Source: Bacteroidetes bacterium HGW-Bacteroidetes-4 | GTDB taxonomy: Bacteria; Bacteroidota; Bacteroidia; Bacteroidales; SZUA-534 | Length of the DNA: 42,863 nt | Assembly: GCA_002840905.1 (NCBI GenBank) | Contig: PHDD01000029.1 | Location: 1-42,863, forward strand | Reading direction: 5' to 3' | Shown: positions 33,310 through 41,716 of the stretch, in pieces | How the letters are laid out: each line of letters begins with the position of its first letter | Position numbering within the stretch: the stretch's first letter is position 1 | The notes under the pieces: model-generated | Databases searched by the model: none | What the model saw: only the letters and a program-made list of their open reading frames with translations | What the model was told of the DNA's origin: nothing | Made by a program: the position numbers and the translations under genes

Positions 33310-34383
33310 TTAAACCTTTAAGGCTTGCATAAGTTCAGCATAAATACCAATTCCTGATTCAATTTCGTGAAGGTAAATAAATTCGTTGGCTGTATGTGAG
33401 CGAGTAGAATCTCCGGGTCCCATTTTTACGGTAGGAAAAGTTTGAATTACTGCCTGGTCGCTGGTAGTTGGTGAACCAAAACATACAATACCCAGCTTTT
33501 CAGCAGCACGCACCAGTGGGTGATTCCGATCAATGGCTGAAGAATTCATGCGTAAAGAACGGGCTTTAACATCACAAGCAACCTGCTCTTTAATTGTGTT
33601 TAACACCTGCTGATTGCTGTATTTTTCGTTGGTACGCACATCGACTACAAATTCACAGGTGTCGGGAATTACATTATGTTGTGTTCCCGCCTGAATCTGC
33701 GTTACGGTCATTTTTACCCCGCCCAGCAAAGAACTGCTTTCGCTGAATTTGAATGAATGAAACCATTCAATTTCTTTAATGGCTAATTTTATGGCATTTA
33801 CACCCTGATTGCGGGCAGCATGCCCCGCCTGACCATGAACCGTACAATCCAAAACCATCAGGCCTTTTTCGGCCACAGCCATTTGCATCTGAGTAGGTTC
33901 GCCCACAATACCAGCATCTATCTTTCCAAGAACAGGGATTACCCATTCTATTCCTCCTGCCCCTGAAATTTCTTCTTCGGCTGAAGCCACAAAAACCCTG
34001 TTATAACTCAATTGAAACTGCTCTGACCAGATAAATACCGCCAACAAACTAACCAAACTGGCTCCGGCATCATTACTTCCCAACCCAATAAGTTTTCCGT
34101 CGTGCAAAACCGGTTCCAAAGGATTGGTATTCCACCCTTTTGAAGGCTTTACGGTGTCGAGATGTGAGTTCAGCATAAGTGTAGAACGCCCGGCCTGAAA
34201 ATCGTTACTGCAGGCAAATACATTGTTTCCTTTGCGATGTGGCTGGTATCCATACCGGGATAAGACCTCGACAATAATTTCAGAAGCCATTGCTTCTTCA
34301 GTACTGAACGATTGGGTTTGAATGAGTTGTTTCAGTGTTTCCACTGCCAATAGGTGGGCTTCTTTCAGGCTTTGAATTTTCAT
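33310..34383 (-). CDS. argE: Acetylornithine deacetylase-like M20 peptidase
   Basis: Removes the acyl group from N-acyl-ornithine to give ornithine. The M20 metal motifs are intact: LNSHLDTVKPS (about 74-84), GLGSNDAGASL (about 106-116), ASAEEEISG (the catalytic and metal Glu pair) and GPGDSTRSHTANEF near the end. The dimerisation-domain HGQAGHAA is present. 357 residues, typical of the ArgE/DapE group; operon position after argB settles the argE reading. Some Bacteroidota use succinyl instead of acetyl intermediates, which I cannot exclude. It starts 3 nt after argB stops. Confidence 0.92.
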   Translation of the reverse strand: MKIQSLKEAHLLAVETLKQLIQTQSFSTEEAMASEIIVEVLSRYGYQPHRKGNNVFACSNDFQAGRSTLMLNSHLDTVKPSKGWNTNPLEPVLHDGKLIGLGSNDAGASLVSLLAVFIWSEQFQLSYNRVFVASAEEEISGAGGIEWVIPVLGKIDAGIVGEPTQMQMAVAEKGLMVLDCTVHGQAGHAARNQGVNAIKLAIKEIEWFHSFKFSESSSLLGGVKMTVTQIQAGTQHNVIPDTCEFVVDVRTNEKYSNQQVLNTIKEQVACDVKARSLRMNSSAIDRNHPLVRAAEKLGIVCFGSPTTSDQAVIQTFPTVKMGPGDSTRSHTANEFIYLHEIESGIGIYAELMQALKV

Positions 34384-34386
34384 GAT

Positions 34387-35157
34387 TTAATTTTTTTCAA
34401 GAAATAATCGGGTTCCCGTTCCACAACCATTGCCCAAAACCACGCTGTTGACGCCTTGTTGAAGGGCAAAAAATCCGTTTTCCAATTTAGGCAACATTCC
34501 ACTGTGAATGGATTTTTGTTGCAGCATTTGTTTCATCATTGTATTGCTGAGTTCAGTCAGGCCCGATTTCGGATTGTTTGCATCGGTCAAAACTCCGGGT
34601 TTATCAAAATAAAAATACAGTTCTACATCAAATTTTTTCTGCAGGGCTATGGACAGATGCGAAGCCACGGAGTCGGCATTGGTATTCAGTAATTCAAAGT
34701 CAGCACTTTGCGATATGGACGAAACTACCGGAATTACTCCTTTTTGAAAAAACCATTGTAACCATGTTACATTAATGCTGCTGATGTCGCCCACCATGCC
34801 AAAGTCAACGGGTTCGGGGGAGCGTTTTTGAGAGGTTATCAGGTTTAAGTCGCCCCCACAAAGCCCCAAAGCAGTTTGTCCGAGTTTATTCAAGCCTGAA
34901 ACCAATTGCTTGTTTAGTTTTCCGGCACATACCATAAGAACTACATCCATGGTTTCAACCGATGTGATTCTCCTTCCATTTATTGTTTGAGTTGGTACCT
35001 GTAATTTTTGACAGAGTTGATCGATAAACACTCCGCCGCCATGAACCAATAGTTTGTGCCCTTTTACCGATGCCACCATATTTAAAAGTTGCTGTAAATC
35101 AGATTCAGAATCAAGCACTTTGCCCCCTGCCTTTATTATTGTTAGTTTTTCCCTCAT
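34387..35157 (-). CDS. argB: Acetylglutamate kinase
   Basis: Phosphorylates N-acetylglutamate, the second step of arginine synthesis. Amino acid kinase motifs are visible: IIKAGGKVLDS (Lys for phosphate), LLVHGGGVFIDQL, NGRRITSVETMDVVLMV, NTNADSVASHLSIAL and the Lys of GMLPKLENGFFAL. At 256 residues it is the short form without the N-terminal helix that mediates arginine inhibition in hexameric NAGK; so feedback inhibition is probably not via that route. This agrees with control by attenuation of the operon leader. A 103-nt gap separates it from argD, in which I see no terminator. Confidence 0.95.
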   Translation of the reverse strand: MREKLTIIKAGGKVLDSESDLQQLLNMVASVKGHKLLVHGGGVFIDQLCQKLQVPTQTINGRRITSVETMDVVLMVCAGKLNKQLVSGLNKLGQTALGLCGGDLNLITSQKRSPEPVDFGMVGDISSINVTWLQWFFQKGVIPVVSSISQSADFELLNTNADSVASHLSIALQKKFDVELYFYFDKPGVLTDANNPKSGLTELSNTMMKQMLQQKSIHSGMLPKLENGFFALQQGVNSVVLGNGCGTGTRLFLEKN

Positions 35158-35260
35158 GAGTAGTTGTTATATAATACTTAAAATTTATGCCAGTAAAAAA
35201 TCAACAAAAAAGAGTATCCAGTGTGTTTTTAATTTATTAATAATTTGAGGATTTCTGCAG

Positions 35261-36400
35261 TTATGCTTTTGTTAAATCTTGCAGTACCTTACTAAGCGAC
35301 TTTATAAAAAGTTCACATTCGTTAAAAGTAATTGCAAGGGGCGGTAAAATTCGCAAAACATCAGGTTCTGAAAAACCGGTAATAACATGAAAATTATTGA
35401 GCAGAATTTGCCGGACTGTTTTGGCTGAAACATGGAATTCAATACCTAACATAAGCCCCCGGCCTCTCACTTGCTTAACTTCAGGCAGTTGCTGCAATTT
35501 CTTTATCAGAAAAACCCCCATTTCCGAAGCATTCTGCATCAAATTCTCATCACTTACAGTTTTTAAGACAGAAATAGCGGCAGCACAAGCCAGTTGCCCG
35601 CCACCAAAGGTAGTTCCCAACAGGCCTTTTTTCAGCTCAAAGGCCTGATGAATTAATGTACCTGCCACTGGGAATCCATTTCCCATGCCTTTGGCTACAG
35701 TTACTATATCGGCTTGTATTCTATGGTGTTGATGTGCAAAAAAGTTTCCACTCCGCCCATAACCCGATTGAATCTCGTCGGCTAATAACAAGGTTCCGGT
35801 TTGGGAACATAGCTTTCGGGCCATCTTCCAAAAATCGGTCGATGCTTCAAATATCCCGTTAACACCCTGTATTCCCTCAATAATAAATGCTGCATAGGTT
35901 TTCGTTTCCAGGTAGTCTTGTAATAAAGTCAAATCACTTATGGGGATAAAATCAACATCCAATTGCGATCCAAATGGTGCTTTTATATTATTGTTATCAG
36001 TAGCGGCAACAGCACCGGCACTTCGACCGTGAAAGGCCCCTTTTAAGGCCAGTATTTTTGAACGCCCGGTAATAAAAGAAGCTGTCTTGAGTGCATTTTC
36101 GTTAGCTTCGGCTCCCGAATTACTTAAAAACAAGGAGTAGTTGCTGTAACCAGAAATTTCACCCAATATTTTTGCCAATTCGACTTGTAACGGATTTTGA
36201 AAAGCATTGGAGTAAAAAACCAGTTTTTCAAGCTGATCATTTATTGCCTTTACGAAATTTACATGTCCATGACCAATGGAAATTACACCATGACCACCAT
36301 AAAAATCGAGATATTGTTTGCCTTGGGAATCGCACACATAGCATCCCTTACCTGACGAAAGTTCATTTGGGTATTGTTGGTAAATATCAAGTATCTTCAT
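35261..36400 (-). CDS. argD: Acetylornithine aminotransferase
   Basis: PLP enzyme converting N-acetylglutamate semialdehyde and glutamate into N-acetylornithine and 2-oxoglutarate. Class III aminotransferase features: YLDFYGGHGVISIGHGH near the start, NSGAEANENALKTA (phosphate contact), FHGRSAGAVAAT, LLADEIQSGYGRSG (cofactor Asp) and DIVTVAKGMGNGFPV with the Schiff-base Lys. 379 residues, full length. It lies 19 nt after argC in the operon. Confidence 0.95.
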   Translation of the reverse strand: MKILDIYQQYPNELSSGKGCYVCDSQGKQYLDFYGGHGVISIGHGHVNFVKAINDQLEKLVFYSNAFQNPLQVELAKILGEISGYSNYSLFLSNSGAEANENALKTASFITGRSKILALKGAFHGRSAGAVAATDNNNIKAPFGSQLDVDFIPISDLTLLQDYLETKTYAAFIIEGIQGVNGIFEASTDFWKMARKLCSQTGTLLLADEIQSGYGRSGNFFAHQHHRIQADIVTVAKGMGNGFPVAGTLIHQAFELKKGLLGTTFGGGQLACAAAISVLKTVSDENLMQNASEMGVFLIKKLQQLPEVKQVRGRGLMLGIEFHVSAKTVRQILLNNFHVITGFSEPDVLRILPPLAITFNECELFIKSLSKVLQDLTKA

Positions 36401-36419
36401 TACAAAGCATTAAAATGAA

Positions 36420-37382
36420 TTAAAAAGCCACCGGTTTCAATTGCAAACCGGTGCGTTCATCGAGCCCAAAAAGCAGGTTCATGTTTTGAATCGCCTGCCC
36501 TGAAGCTCCTTTCAATAAATTATCGATAACTGAAATAATCATTAGTTTACCGCCATGTTTTTCGAGGTAAAGCACACATTTGTTTGTATTTACTACTTGT
36601 TTAACATTGGGGTTTTCTTCTGAAAGCACTACAAACGGTTGATCCCGGTAAAACTCCTGATATATCATTCTTGCTTCATCTAAATTGAGGCTTGAATTGG
36701 TATAACAAATAGCCATGATTCCCCGGGTAAAATTTCCACGGACTGGAATGAAATTCACTACTGGTAAACTCTTGCCTTTTTGCTGCAGGGTCTGCTTAAT
36801 TTCTGCCAGGTGCTGATGTTCAAAAGCTTTATAAACCGATACATTGTTGTTTTTCCAACTAAAATGGCTGGTTGATGTAGGCATTTGTCCGGCCCCGGTT
36901 GAACCGGTAATTGCTGTTACGTGCAGCTCATCGGTGAGTAGTTTATTTGCCACCAGGGGCAAAAATGCTAATTCAATAGCTGTAGCAAAACATCCTGGAT
37001 TGGCAATATAATGTGCTGCTGCTATCATTTCTTTATTGGCTTCGGGAAGACCATAAACAAAAGTATGATCAGGAGCCTCAATTCTGAAATCGTTGCTTAA
37101 ATCAATGATTTTAACCGATTGGGGAATCTTATGCCCTTGCAAAAACAGCTTACTTTTACCATGGCCGCTGCATAAGAACAAAACATCAATATCAAAATTT
37201 AGTGCATCGGTAAAAATCAATTCGGTTTCGCCCAACAAATCGCGATGCACTTTAGTAATGGCCTGTCCGCTGTGGCTTGAACTTTGCACAAAAACAAGTA
37301 CTGCCATTGGGTGATGCAATAAAACTCGTATAAGTTCGCCGGCAGTGTAACCGGCTCCTCCAATAATACCAACTTTTATCAT
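36420..37382 (-). CDS. argC: N-acetyl-gamma-glutamyl-phosphate reductase
   Basis: NADPH-dependent reduction of N-acetylglutamyl phosphate to the semialdehyde. The Rossmann motif GIIGGAGYTAGELIRVLLHH opens it. The catalytic Cys lies in ANPGCFATAIEL (about residue 131). GSTGAGQMPT and the HQHLAEI segment are typical, as is PVRGNFTRGIMA. 320 residues, the ArgC type 1/2 length seen in Bacteroidota. It starts 11 nt past the argG stop and is translated as part of the same operon. Confidence 0.96.
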   Translation of the reverse strand: MIKVGIIGGAGYTAGELIRVLLHHPMAVLVFVQSSSHSGQAITKVHRDLLGETELIFTDALNFDIDVLFLCSGHGKSKLFLQGHKIPQSVKIIDLSNDFRIEAPDHTFVYGLPEANKEMIAAAHYIANPGCFATAIELAFLPLVANKLLTDELHVTAITGSTGAGQMPTSTSHFSWKNNNVSVYKAFEHQHLAEIKQTLQQKGKSLPVVNFIPVRGNFTRGIMAICYTNSSLNLDEARMIYQEFYRDQPFVVLSEENPNVKQVVNTNKCVLYLEKHGGKLMIISVIDNLLKGASGQAIQNMNLLFGLDERTGLQLKPVAF

Positions 37383-37393
37383 GGGTTTTCTGC

Positions 37394-38599
37394 TTAAATT
37401 TCGTCGGAATTAACCGAATAATAGTTTTTTAATGGATTGGCCAACACGTTTATAAAACCTTTTACATCATTAGCTGTCCAATTTCCGGCAGTTTCGCCAT
37501 AGGCTCCGAATTTGGAATTCATCAAATCGCAAGGCGATTCCACCCCTAATACCTGAAAGTAGTAAGGAAAAAGCCGGACCTGAATTTTTCCGGTAACATG
37601 TTTCTGTGTTTCTTCCAAAAACGATTCTATGTTACGCAGCGTGGGCTCCATATAAAGGCCATCGTGCAACATGGTTCCATACCAGTTGGCCAATTGTTCT
37701 TTCCAGTACATTTGCCATCGGGTAAGGGTGTGTTTTTCGAGTTCATGATGTGCTTTTATCAACATCAGTGCAGCAGGCGCTTCAAAACCCACCCGACCTT
37801 TTGTTCCTATTATAGTATCACCTACATGCATACCACGACCAATTGCATATTTGCTTCCCAGCTTATTAAGGTAGCGAATAGCATCGACCGGATGTGGAAA
37901 CTGTTGCCCGTTGATTTTAGAAACCCGCCCCTGGTTAAATTCAATTTCAATAACTTCCGGTGTGGTTTTTTCAACTTGTGAAGGAAAAGCCAGTTCCGGT
38001 AGAGGCTGGTTCGATGTGAGTGTTTCCCTGCCGCCAATACTGGTTCCCCAAAGCCCTTCATTTAAGCTGTAAGCCATTTTTGTAAAATCACCATCAACGC
38101 CATGACTTTTCAGGAAGTTTATTTCCTGCTCGCGTGATAACTGTTCGTCGCGCACTAATGAAATAATCGGCTTATCGGGGATAAGAATTTTAAAAACCAA
38201 ATCGAAACGAACCTGGTCGTTACCAGCGCCAGTACATCCGTGGGCCACACAATCGGCATCAATTGAACGGGCGTATTCGGCAATGGCTTTAGCCTGAAAA
38301 AAGCGCTCGGAGCTCACCGATAAAGGGTAGGTCTGATTTTTTAATATATTACCGTACACCAGGTATTTAAGGCACCTTTGGTAATAATCTTTTTCAATGT
38401 TAAGAACTACATGCTTTTTAACTCCCAACTGTTGAGCCCGATGTTCAATTTTTTTAAGTTGTTCCGAAGTAAATCCGCCGGTATTGGCAACAACCGAGAT
38501 AACATCGAACCCTTTTTCAACGGCCAGATACTTTGCCGTATAGGTAGTGTCTAAACCACCGCTATACGCAAGTACAACTGTCTGTTTTACTTTTGTCAT
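37394..38599 (-). CDS. argG: Argininosuccinate synthase
   Basis: Joins citrulline and aspartate with ATP to argininosuccinate. The N-type ATP pyrophosphatase P-loop is LAYSGGLDTTY (residues about 10-20). HGCTGAGNDQVRFD and GRETLTSNQ follow, as do the KLGSKYAIGRGMHVGDTI-type segments characteristic of the family. 401 residues, full length. It is the second gene of the operon, 50 nt after the GNAT gene. Having argG directly behind the attenuator places the energy-costly late step under tight control. Confidence 0.96.
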   Translation of the reverse strand: MTKVKQTVVLAYSGGLDTTYTAKYLAVEKGFDVISVVANTGGFTSEQLKKIEHRAQQLGVKKHVVLNIEKDYYQRCLKYLVYGNILKNQTYPLSVSSERFFQAKAIAEYARSIDADCVAHGCTGAGNDQVRFDLVFKILIPDKPIISLVRDEQLSREQEINFLKSHGVDGDFTKMAYSLNEGLWGTSIGGRETLTSNQPLPELAFPSQVEKTTPEVIEIEFNQGRVSKINGQQFPHPVDAIRYLNKLGSKYAIGRGMHVGDTIIGTKGRVGFEAPAALMLIKAHHELEKHTLTRWQMYWKEQLANWYGTMLHDGLYMEPTLRNIESFLEETQKHVTGKIQVRLFPYYFQVLGVESPCDLMNSKFGAYGETAGNWTANDVKGFINVLANPLKNYYSVNSDEI

Positions 38600-38649
38600 G
38601 CCTATTTGATTTATTATTTAAAGGAAAATTGAATACTACTGATGTATAT

Positions 38650-39240
38650 TTATACGCTTTTTGCTTTGGCCATTTTAAACACATTTGAGAGCAATTGCTT
38701 TTTTGACCGGGGACTGTATATCATTCCGGTACACAAGCACATTTTTTGATTTGTCCGCTGAAGAATATCATAATTAACACATCCCTGACAGCCTTTCCAG
38801 AATTGTGGATCGATGGTTAATTCAGAAAAAGTGACCGGACGGTAACCTAACTTAAAGTTGATATTCAAAACTGCATTGCTGGTAGTTATTCCGAATACCT
38901 GTGCATTCGGGTAAAGCTGGGTTGACAGTTGCAGGATTCTTTGCTTGATTTTAAAGGCCAGTTTCATTCCCCTATAATCGGGATGCACTATTAAACCACT
39001 GTTTGCAACATATTTTCCGTGCTCCCATGTTTCGATATAGCAAAAACCAACTATCGTTTCACCATCGAGTGCAAGTACCGCTTTTCCTTCGCTTATTTTA
39101 GAAGCTATATATTCCGGAGTTCGCTTGGCAATACCTGTTCCACGAATTTTAGCTGCATCTTCAATCATGGTACAAATTTGAGATGCATGAGCCACGTGTT
39201 GCTGGTTTGCAACCACTATGGAAACCTTGTTTTTTTTCAT
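38650..39240 (-). CDS. GNAT acetyltransferase, likely N-acetylglutamate synthase (argA-like)
   Basis: A single-domain GNAT of 196 residues. The acetyl-CoA pocket motif is at VHPDYRGMKLAFKIK (about 86-100), with the preceding beta-strand FCYIETWEHGKYVANSGLI. As first gene of an operon for arg genes without a classical argA or argJ in the window, it most likely makes N-acetylglutamate. Stand-alone GNAT NAGS enzymes of this kind are known in other bacteria. Oddly, the C-terminus has four Cys spaced CxxC-x13-CxC (151, 154, 168, 170), which looks like a small zinc or iron-sulfur site. Start ATG at 39240, just after the leader terminator. Confidence 0.8.
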   Translation of the reverse strand: MKKNKVSIVVANQQHVAHASQICTMIEDAAKIRGTGIAKRTPEYIASKISEGKAVLALDGETIVGFCYIETWEHGKYVANSGLIVHPDYRGMKLAFKIKQRILQLSTQLYPNAQVFGITTSNAVLNINFKLGYRPVTFSELTIDPQFWKGCQGCVNYDILQRTNQKMCLCTGMIYSPRSKKQLLSNVFKMAKAKSV

Positions 39241-39279
39241 TTGATACGTTCGAATAAGTAATGTTTACCAATAATTTTC

Positions 39280-39310
39280 AAAAAAAAAGGCCTACCGAAT
39301 GGGTAGGCCT
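39280..39310 (-). terminator. Leader terminator (attenuator) of the arginine operon
   Basis: On the minus strand AGGCCTACC (rc of 39302-39310) pairs perfectly with GGTAGGCCT (rc of 39288-39296) over a 5-nt loop, then nine T. It lies after the operon promoter and leader peptide and 39 nt before the first structural gene, so unless bypassed it would abort the operon transcript. The upstream gene has its own terminator at 39596-39623, so this one is not needed for it. Confidence 0.85.
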
Positions 39311-39360
39311 GCAATGAGTTGATTTAATATATGCAATTGCTCAGCTTAGTTATCGGAATT

Positions 39361-39432
39361 TCATTTTTGAATGAATCTTGGTCGTCGCAATTCAGGTCGA
39401 GACATGGGTAAGCTGTAAATCGAAATATTCAT
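39361..39432 (-). CDS. Putative arginine-rich leader peptide of the arg operon
   Basis: A 23-codon open frame (or 14 codons from the internal ATG at 39405: MSRPELRRPRFIQK). It contains four Arg codons, CGA, CGA, CGA and AGA, at codons 12, 16, 17 and 19, close to the TGA stop at 39361-39363. Arginine is far above its usual share in such a short peptide. The frame lies between a consensus promoter and an intrinsic terminator in front of six arginine biosynthesis genes. This is the layout of ribosome-mediated attenuation as in the his, leu and trp operons of enterobacteria. The stop codon sits in a small hairpin (39360-39365 with 39370-39375) that competes with another helix (39372-39376 with 39390-39394) across the Arg codons. 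Confidence 0.65.
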   Translation of the reverse strand: MNISIYSLPMSRPELRRPRFIQK

Positions 39433-39474
39433 GCTGTGTATATTTATTCTTTTTTAATGTATATTATTACGCTA

Positions 39475-39503
39475 CAAATGTAGGAATATTTTTAAACTAC
39501 AAA
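39475..39503 (-). promoter_or_regulatory. Bacteroidota-type promoter of the arginine operon
   Basis: Minus-strand TTTG (rc of 39500-39503), 17 nt, then TACATTTG (rc of 39475-39482). Transcription would start near 39468, giving a leader of about 230 nt that contains the Arg-rich peptide and the terminator. Confidence 0.65.
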
Positions 39504-39595
39504 ACTAATTTGAAATATTTTTTGCACTTATTTTTACTATTCATTACATATATGTTCTATTATTGATATTTTTATTTCTTTTTCGCATAAATGCA

Positions 39596-39623
39596 TAAAA
39601 AAACCTGGAACTTACCAGGTTAA
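39596..39623 (-). terminator. Intrinsic terminator of the nucleotidyltransferase gene
   Basis: A stem AACCTGG / CCAGGTT with a 6-nt loop, followed on the minus strand by a T-run, lies about 30 nt past the stop at 39651. Confidence 0.8.
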
Positions 39624-39650
39624 AAGTTTATACATGATTTGAGAATAATC

Positions 39651-40547
39651 TTACCAAAGTTTGGCTGGATATTTTTTTTCTGCAACCAATTCCTGTAATT
39701 TTTGAACGGTAATGGGCCGATCCTCCTGATAGGTAATTCCAAACCATTTGGCAGCTGATTCCAACACCCGAGTTTTAACTTTTCCTTCTTTCATCAGTTC
39801 ATCGACAACCATGGGTATATAAAATTCCGATTTTAGCTGGGTTCCCTGCGCTTGCAGAAAAGCCTGAAACTTTTCGTCCAAATAATTAAATAAGCTGGTA
39901 TGAAAACCCCAAAAATTCATCGATACAATATCATTCGCCAGCAAAGGAAACTTTTCGTTATTTAAGGAATAATATATAGCCCCGTCGGTTTTTCCTATAC
40001 TGGTACATTCGTTAATTTCAACTAGATTTTTATGCTCGTCGAGCTTACATATACCTCGCGATACGGTTCCAAAATCTGAAAGCGTATTGCCCAGTTGGTA
40101 TCCACACATGGCGTAAATATTTGCCTTAACATCAGAAGTTAAAAAACTGTACATACTTTCGTATGCTTCGGCCCCGTAAAAATCGTCGGCATTTATAACT
40201 GCAAAAGGGGTAGTTACTGTATTTTTTGCCGCAAGTATTGCATGGCCAGTTCCCCAGGGTTTTTCGCGTCCCTCGGGAACTGTAAATCCGGCAGGTAGGT
40301 TTTCCAATTCCTGAAAAACCAGTTCAACCGCTATCTTTCCCTGAAGTTTATTTACAAAAATATCGCGGAATTCTTTTTCAAAACTTTTACGGATGATAAA
40401 AACCACTTTACCAAACCCGGCCCGTAAGGCATCGTAAACTGAATAGTCCATAATGGTTTCACCGCCAGGGCCTAATTTATCAAGCTGCTTTAATCCGCCG
40501 TATCGACTTCCCATTCCGGCTGCAAGTACTAAGAGTGTTGGTTTCAT
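39651..40547 (-). CDS. Sugar-phosphate or sugar nucleotidyltransferase
   Basis: A 298-residue NTP-transferase family protein. The nucleotide loop LAAGMGSRYGGLKQL (with the GxGSR core and Lys) is at residues 7-21. VINADDFYG (about 117-125) is the metal and sugar-phosphate strand. GREKPWGTGHAILAA matches the nucleotide-binding segment of this group. It probably makes an NDP-sugar for cell-surface polysaccharide or a related cytidylyl/uridylyl compound, but the substrate is not evident. Cytoplasmic and monocistronic. It is transcribed divergently from the ECF sigma factor gene. Confidence 0.87.
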   Translation of the reverse strand: MKPTLLVLAAGMGSRYGGLKQLDKLGPGGETIMDYSVYDALRAGFGKVVFIIRKSFEKEFRDIFVNKLQGKIAVELVFQELENLPAGFTVPEGREKPWGTGHAILAAKNTVTTPFAVINADDFYGAEAYESMYSFLTSDVKANIYAMCGYQLGNTLSDFGTVSRGICKLDEHKNLVEINECTSIGKTDGAIYYSLNNEKFPLLANDIVSMNFWGFHTSLFNYLDEKFQAFLQAQGTQLKSEFYIPMVVDELMKEGKVKTRVLESAAKWFGITYQEDRPITVQKLQELVAEKKYPAKLW

Positions 40548-40594
40548 GTATCAATATGATTTAAATGGTTTTCAATTATCAAAATACGACCATG

Positions 40595-40602
40595 CAAATT
40601 TA
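40595..40602 (-). promoter_or_regulatory. Putative -7 box of the nucleotidyltransferase gene
   Basis: Minus-strand TAAATTTG, 48 nt ahead of the ATG at 40547. No -33 partner is clear. Confidence 0.35.
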
Positions 40603-40685
40603 AAATTATTGTCACAGAATACTATTATTCGAAGGATTTTCAATTAGAGAATAATGGAGCGCAAGTAAATGGTTAAAAATTCGTC

Positions 40686-40693
40686 TATATTTG
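40686..40693 (+). promoter_or_regulatory. Putative -7 box of the ECF sigma operon
   Basis: TATATTTG, 20 nt ahead of the GTG start at 40713. No -33 TTG is found at the usual distance. The operon may instead be read by its own sigma factor. Confidence 0.4.
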
Positions 40694-40712
40694 GTACTTA
40701 AATCACACCAAA

Positions 40713-41285
40713 GTGGATAGGGAATTCATTCAACAACTAAAATCAGGAGACGAGCCTGCGTTTAAAACCCTGGTAGAAAGGCATAAGGATAATGTGGTAA
40801 ATACCTGTTTTGGCTTTGTAAACAATTATCACGATGCCGATGATTTGGCTCAGGATGTTTTTATTGAAGTTTTCCGCTCCATTGGCTCGTTTAACGAGGA
40901 TTCAAAACTATCTACCTGGATTTACCGGATTGCGGTAAACAAATCGCTCGATTTTATCCGGAAAACCAAGCGAAAAAAACGTTGGTCTGAGTTATTCCGG
41001 GTCGACTCAAGTGATGATAAATCCATTGACAATTGGATACCACACAGTCAAACACCCGATTTAGCAATGGAACAAAAAGAACGTATTAATATTTTAAAAC
41101 AGGCTATTGATAAATTACCTCCCAACCAAAAAGCGGCTTTTACCTTGCATAAATATGAAGACCTAAGTTATCAGGAAATTGCCGAGGTATTAACTACAAC
41201 GCTATCATCGGTTGAGTCGTTAATGCACCGGGCCAAAATGAATTTAAAGAAATTTTTAAAAAGCTACTATGAAAATAAATTATAG
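40713..41285 (+). CDS. ECF-type RNA polymerase sigma factor
   Basis: A 190-residue sigma-70 family factor. Region 2 (about 10-85) has ERHKDNVVNTCFGFVNNYHDA and DADDLAQDVFIEVF, then the -10 recognising WIYRIAVNKSLDFIRK. Region 4 (about 125-180) has LPPNQKAAFTLHKYEDLSY and the helix-turn-helix QEIAEVLTTTLSSVESLMHRAK. Length and lack of regions 1 and 3 are typical ECF. The GTG start is preceded by a -7 box. It is followed by a short one-helix protein and two Spy/CnrX-like proteins, a layout matching cnrYXH-like metal- or envelope-stress systems. Confidence 0.95.
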   Translation: MDREFIQQLKSGDEPAFKTLVERHKDNVVNTCFGFVNNYHDADDLAQDVFIEVFRSIGSFNEDSKLSTWIYRIAVNKSLDFIRKTKRKKRWSELFRVDSSDDKSIDNWIPHSQTPDLAMEQKERINILKQAIDKLPPNQKAAFTLHKYEDLSYQEIAEVLTTTLSSVESLMHRAKMNLKKFLKSYYENKL

Positions 41286-41380
41286 AAGCATGCGCAAGTT
41301 TATAACGCTAAGATCGTCAAAATCACTGAATTTAAATTTCAAAACCACAAAAAGGCTGTTGGAACCAAAGTTGTTTAATT

Positions 41381-41716
41381 ATGGAAACGAATAAAAACCT
41401 GAATCCCGAAATTGAGAAAACCCTGGCCAGTCTTAACAACATTCAAAAAACAAAGGCCGATCCATTTTTCTACACCCGCCTTACTGCTAAGTTAGAGCGA
41501 GAACAAGAGCCGCGTGTATGGCACTGGTTTTTCGACATCCCCATTCTACGCCCAGCATTAATGCTGCTTTTTGCTGTCATAAACCTGTTTACCTTAATGA
41601 ATTGGATGCAACCTAAAACAGAAAATAATTCCATAAGCTCAACAACCGAGCAATTTATTGAAGAATACGAATTAAACGAAACCAACTATACATTATTAGT
41701 TTATAATGAAGAATAA
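41381..41716 (+). CDS. Anti-sigma-like single-pass membrane protein
   Basis: A 111-residue protein. The first 50 residues are cytoplasmic and contain TKADPFFYTRLTAKLE, a segment common in Bacteroidota ECF partner proteins. One hydrophobic helix is at about 55-72 (RPALMLLFAVINLFTLMNW). An acidic 40-residue periplasmic tail ends in YNEE. By position after the sigma gene and by shape (short cytosolic arm plus helix) it is a good candidate anti-sigma, like CnrY. Sequence identity to a known anti-sigma factor cannot be claimed. Overlaps or abuts the next gene. Confidence 0.75.
   Translation: METNKNLNPEIEKTLASLNNIQKTKADPFFYTRLTAKLEREQEPRVWHWFFDIPILRPALMLLFAVINLFTLMNWMQPKTENNSISSTTEQFIEEYELNETNYTLLVYNEE

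Noticed and set aside
39241..39480. A riboswitch or T-box as explanation for the arg leader
   Set aside because: No T-box-like conserved segments or specifier arrangement was found, while an Arg-rich reading frame and a terminator are plainly present.
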